Source of the DNA: Synechococcales cyanobacterium 340R_concoct_173_sub
GTDB lineage: Bacteria > Cyanobacteriota > Cyanobacteriia > Leptolyngbyales > Leptolyngbyaceae
Direction of reading: 5' to 3'
NCBI GenBank assembly: GCA_025354065.1
Contig: JANXNM010000300.1
Location: 1-15,839, forward strand
DNA length: 15,839 nucleotides
Shown here: positions 13,669-15,839 of the stretch, piece by piece
How the letters are laid out: every line of letters starts with the position of its first letter
Numbering within the stretch: the first letter of the stretch is position 1
Notes under the pieces: generated by a model
Databases searched by the model: none
The model's input: the letters and a program-made list of their open reading frames with translations, nothing else
Told to the model about the DNA's origin: nothing
Made by a program: the position numbers and the translations under genes

Positions 13669-15486
13669 ATGCAGTACTGGAATACCCTTCAATCCCAAGT
13701 AAAATCTACATCTCCTGCCCCTGCTTGGAACCTATCTGACCTCTACAACAGCCTTAAAGATCCTGCGATCGAAACTGATCTCCATGCCCTCAGCCAATCC
13801 GCCAGCCAGTTTAGAGAAACCTATCGGAGTCACGTTAACCGCCTTAGCCCCGTTCAGATTGCCGACTGTCTACATCAGCTTGAAGCGATGTATGAACGAT
13901 CGGGCTATCTGTATGCGTTTCCGGCATTAATATTCAACGCAAACACCCAAGACAAAACGGCTAAACAAGCCATGGATAGAGCCATGGAAGCCTACACTCA
14001 GCTTCAGAATCAACTGTTATTTTTTGATTTAGAACTCAAGCAACTTGCACCAGAGCAGTTTCAAAAGTTAACAGTGGCTCCCGAACTCCAGACTTATCTG
14101 CACTACTTTGACCAAATCGCCAAATTTCGCCCGTACTTGCTCCCGGAAGCCGTCGAACAAACCCGAAATCAGAGCAGTCTCACAGGCCGTGAGGCATTCA
14201 TCCAGCTTCGATCGGTCCATCTAGGCGAACAAACCTACAATCCCGTTATACTGCCCAATGGCCAAAGCGCCAGCACCGAAGCCGAACTGGGAGCCTTATC
14301 GTTTCATCCCGATCGAGACACTCGGACCGCCGCCTATCAGTCTATCCGATCGGTCATGAAGACCCACAACTCCCTCTATGCTTACATTCTCAACGCCGTC
14401 GCCCAAGACCACAGATTAGAAAATGAAATGCGCGGCCATGGCTCAACCTTGGAAAAACAACTCCTGGGCGATCAAGTATCCGCACCTGTTTTTAATGCAA
14501 TTATGCAGGGAATCAGCGATCGATCGGACCTATTTCAACGCTATTACCGTTTGAAAGGAAAAGCCCTAGGCCAGACCATTCGCAGTGCAGATCTGTATGC
14601 CCCTTGGAGTCTTAAGCCCGTACCAACAATTCCCTACGAGGAAGGCGTTAAGACTTTGATGGCGGCGATCGAACAGTTTGATGTGAACTATGCGCGTCGA
14701 GCGGAAGAATTTTTTGTCAATAACTGGGTGGATGCAACGGTGCGACCCGGTAAACAAGGTGGGGCATTCTGTTGGTACATTCACGGCAAGCATAGTTATT
14801 TGCTGCAATCCTATACTGAAGACTACAGCTCACTATTTACACTAGCTCACGAGATGGGACACGGGTTACATTTTGCTTGGATCGCCGATCGGCAGAGCTA
14901 TTTCAACAGTATGCCGCCTATGATTTCGGCGGAAATTGCTTCGACGTTCAATGAATTGCTGTTGCTGGATTATTTATTGAAACAGGCTGAGGGGGATAAA
15001 GAATTAACTAAAACGTTAATCACTCGTCAACTTGAAGATCAATTAAGTCTTCTGTTTCGCCAAAGCACGATCAGCCGACTAGAACAGATGATTCACGATC
15101 GGGCCACGGAAGGAACCTTTGATGCGGCTTTTGTGAATCAAGCTTGGATGGAGTTATATAAAAATCTTTGCGGAGATGCGGTGGATCTGTTGCCTGAGCA
15201 TCAATACGATTGGGCGCGCATTGGCCATATCTTCTTCAAACCCTTTTATTGTTACCAATACACCGCATCTACTATTGTCAGCTTGGCCTGTTATCAAAAG
15301 TATCTCGAAGTCGGAAAAGCATTCATTCCAGGATATTTAGAATTGCTTTCGGTAGGCGGCAGTATGGATCAGGTGGAGGCACTGAAAAAGTATGTTGGAG
15401 TTGATTTGGAAGATTCTGCGACCATTCGTGGAGCATTGCAGTATGTGGAACGGTTAATCGATCGATTGGAAGAGTCGATCGATTAA
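13669..15486 (+). CDS. M3-family oligoendopeptidase (PepF-like zinc metallopeptidase)
   Basis: 605 aa, typical of M3B oligoendopeptidases. The zinc site is HEMGH (His394, Glu395, His398) in FTLAHEMGHGLHF, and the third ligand is Glu422 in ISAEIASTFNE, the usual 24-25 residues downstream. The C-terminal FYCYQYTAS (526-534) corresponds to the FxVYQYATG substrate-binding block. It has no signal peptide or membrane segment, so it is a cytosolic enzyme that cleaves short peptides, probably in peptide recycling. The start is ATG 13669; the next in-frame Met is residue 74, inside the conserved N-terminal helical domain. It is divergent from the ParA gene and convergent with the nirD-like gene, whose stop lies only 11 bp beyond its own. 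Confidence 0.94.
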   Translation: MQYWNTLQSQVKSTSPAPAWNLSDLYNSLKDPAIETDLHALSQSASQFRETYRSHVNRLSPVQIADCLHQLEAMYERSGYLYAFPALIFNANTQDKTAKQAMDRAMEAYTQLQNQLLFFDLELKQLAPEQFQKLTVAPELQTYLHYFDQIAKFRPYLLPEAVEQTRNQSSLTGREAFIQLRSVHLGEQTYNPVILPNGQSASTEAELGALSFHPDRDTRTAAYQSIRSVMKTHNSLYAYILNAVAQDHRLENEMRGHGSTLEKQLLGDQVSAPVFNAIMQGISDRSDLFQRYYRLKGKALGQTIRSADLYAPWSLKPVPTIPYEEGVKTLMAAIEQFDVNYARRAEEFFVNNWVDATVRPGKQGGAFCWYIHGKHSYLLQSYTEDYSSLFTLAHEMGHGLHFAWIADRQSYFNSMPPMISAEIASTFNELLLLDYLLKQAEGDKELTKTLITRQLEDQLSLLFRQSTISRLEQMIHDRATEGTFDAAFVNQAWMELYKNLCGDAVDLLPEHQYDWARIGHIFFKPFYCYQYTASTIVSLACYQKYLEVGKAFIPGYLELLSVGGSMDQVEALKKYVGVDLEDSATIRGALQYVERLIDRLEESID

Positions 15487-15497
15487 CCAGAAACTAT

Positions 15498-15839
15498 TCA
15501 AGTAATTCCAACCTGAATTTGCCCATCCATTATACGGACTTGAAAGACGGCGACACTGACCGATTCATCATCCAAGCATTCACCTGTGATCAAATTAAAG
15601 TTTTGTTTGTAAATAGGTGATGCGACTTTTGGAATACCTTGCCGATCGCCCACAATGCCGCGAGACAAAACATAGGCTTTACTAAAGGGATCATAGTTGG
15701 CGATCGCAAAGACTTCATTGCCAATTCTAAAAATAGCAACTTGTTCATTATTGACTAATGCACAAACACCTGTATTTGGAATGATGCGAGTGAGGGGACA
15801 AATGGTTTGCCATTGAGATACGGCTGGGATTGTAGTTTG
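15498..15839 (-). CDS. nirD: NirD-like nitrite reductase small subunit (Rieske-fold), partial
   Basis: The frame runs from the right edge to TGA 15500-15498 (113 codons visible; the N-terminus is outside). It has no start codon in the window. It reads WQTICPLTRIIPNTGVCALV, EQVAIFRIGNEVFAIANYDP and FSKAYVLSRGIVGDRQGIPK, VASPIYKQNFNLITGECL, which is the NirD signature (ANxDPFSxAYVLSRGIVGD, VASPxYKQxF, TGxCLDD). NirD is the small Rieske-like fold subunit paired with NirB in NAD(P)H-dependent nitrite reductase; the CxH and CxxH cluster ligands of true Rieske proteins are absent here, as usual for NirD. Which large subunit it serves cannot be seen. Cyanobacteria usually reduce nitrite with ferredoxin-dependent NirA, so the partner is worth checking. 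Confidence 0.88.
   Translation of the reverse strand, partial: QTTIPAVSQWQTICPLTRIIPNTGVCALVNNEQVAIFRIGNEVFAIANYDPFSKAYVLSRGIVGDRQGIPKVASPIYKQNFNLITGECLDDESVSVAVFQVRIMDGQIQVGIT

Overview
The window looks like chromosomal DNA of a cyanobacterium. The octamer GCGATCGC (the HIP1 palindrome of cyanobacterial genomes) occurs about a dozen times by eye, and several proteins have cyanobacterial character: an Omp85 with a long Ala/Pro/Lys linker, an Anbu-type proteasome-like protease, and a membrane protein with plant plastid relatives. No rRNA, tRNA or CRISPR array was seen. Both ends cut genes: the 3' end of tsaD on the left and the 3' two thirds or more of a nirD-like gene on the right.

Left block (1-3050). 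After tsaD, a very large minus-strand gene encodes an unusual fusion: a CRP-like cyclic-nucleotide-binding fold, a sigma-54-activator-type AAA+ domain whose ATPase and GAFTGA signatures are eroded or missing, and a multi-span NapH/NosR-like polyferredoxin. This is the most interesting intact gene in the window.

Decay block (3051-5510). About 2.4 kb contains no intact gene. It holds an N-terminal fragment of an IS5-type transposase butted against a fragment of a Kir-type potassium channel, a flavin-reductase gene with a 16-bp duplication and an internal deletion, a fragment of an aldo/keto reductase, and a 933-bp IS with 17-bp inverted repeats and a twice-frameshifted transposase. Most of these pieces lack an ORF that reports their identity and appear only when broken frames are read through.

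Centre (5511-10250). An Omp85/BamA-family outer-membrane gene is divergent from an Anbu-type peptidase gene. Beyond it lie a broken RloB-like defence gene, a small unrecognised ORF, and a chagasin-type cysteine-peptidase inhibitor whose signal peptide appears to be split by a one-base frameshift.

Right block (10285-15839). This holds a conserved membrane protein with two winged-helix-like modules, a tiny internally deleted relative of the IS at 4577-5509, a HAD phosphatase, an orphan ParA ATPase, an M3-family oligoendopeptidase on the plus strand, and the convergent nirD-like gene. The genes are mostly single units with gaps of 100 bp or more; no long operon is evident. All assignments come from reading translations and recalling family motifs; no database search was run.
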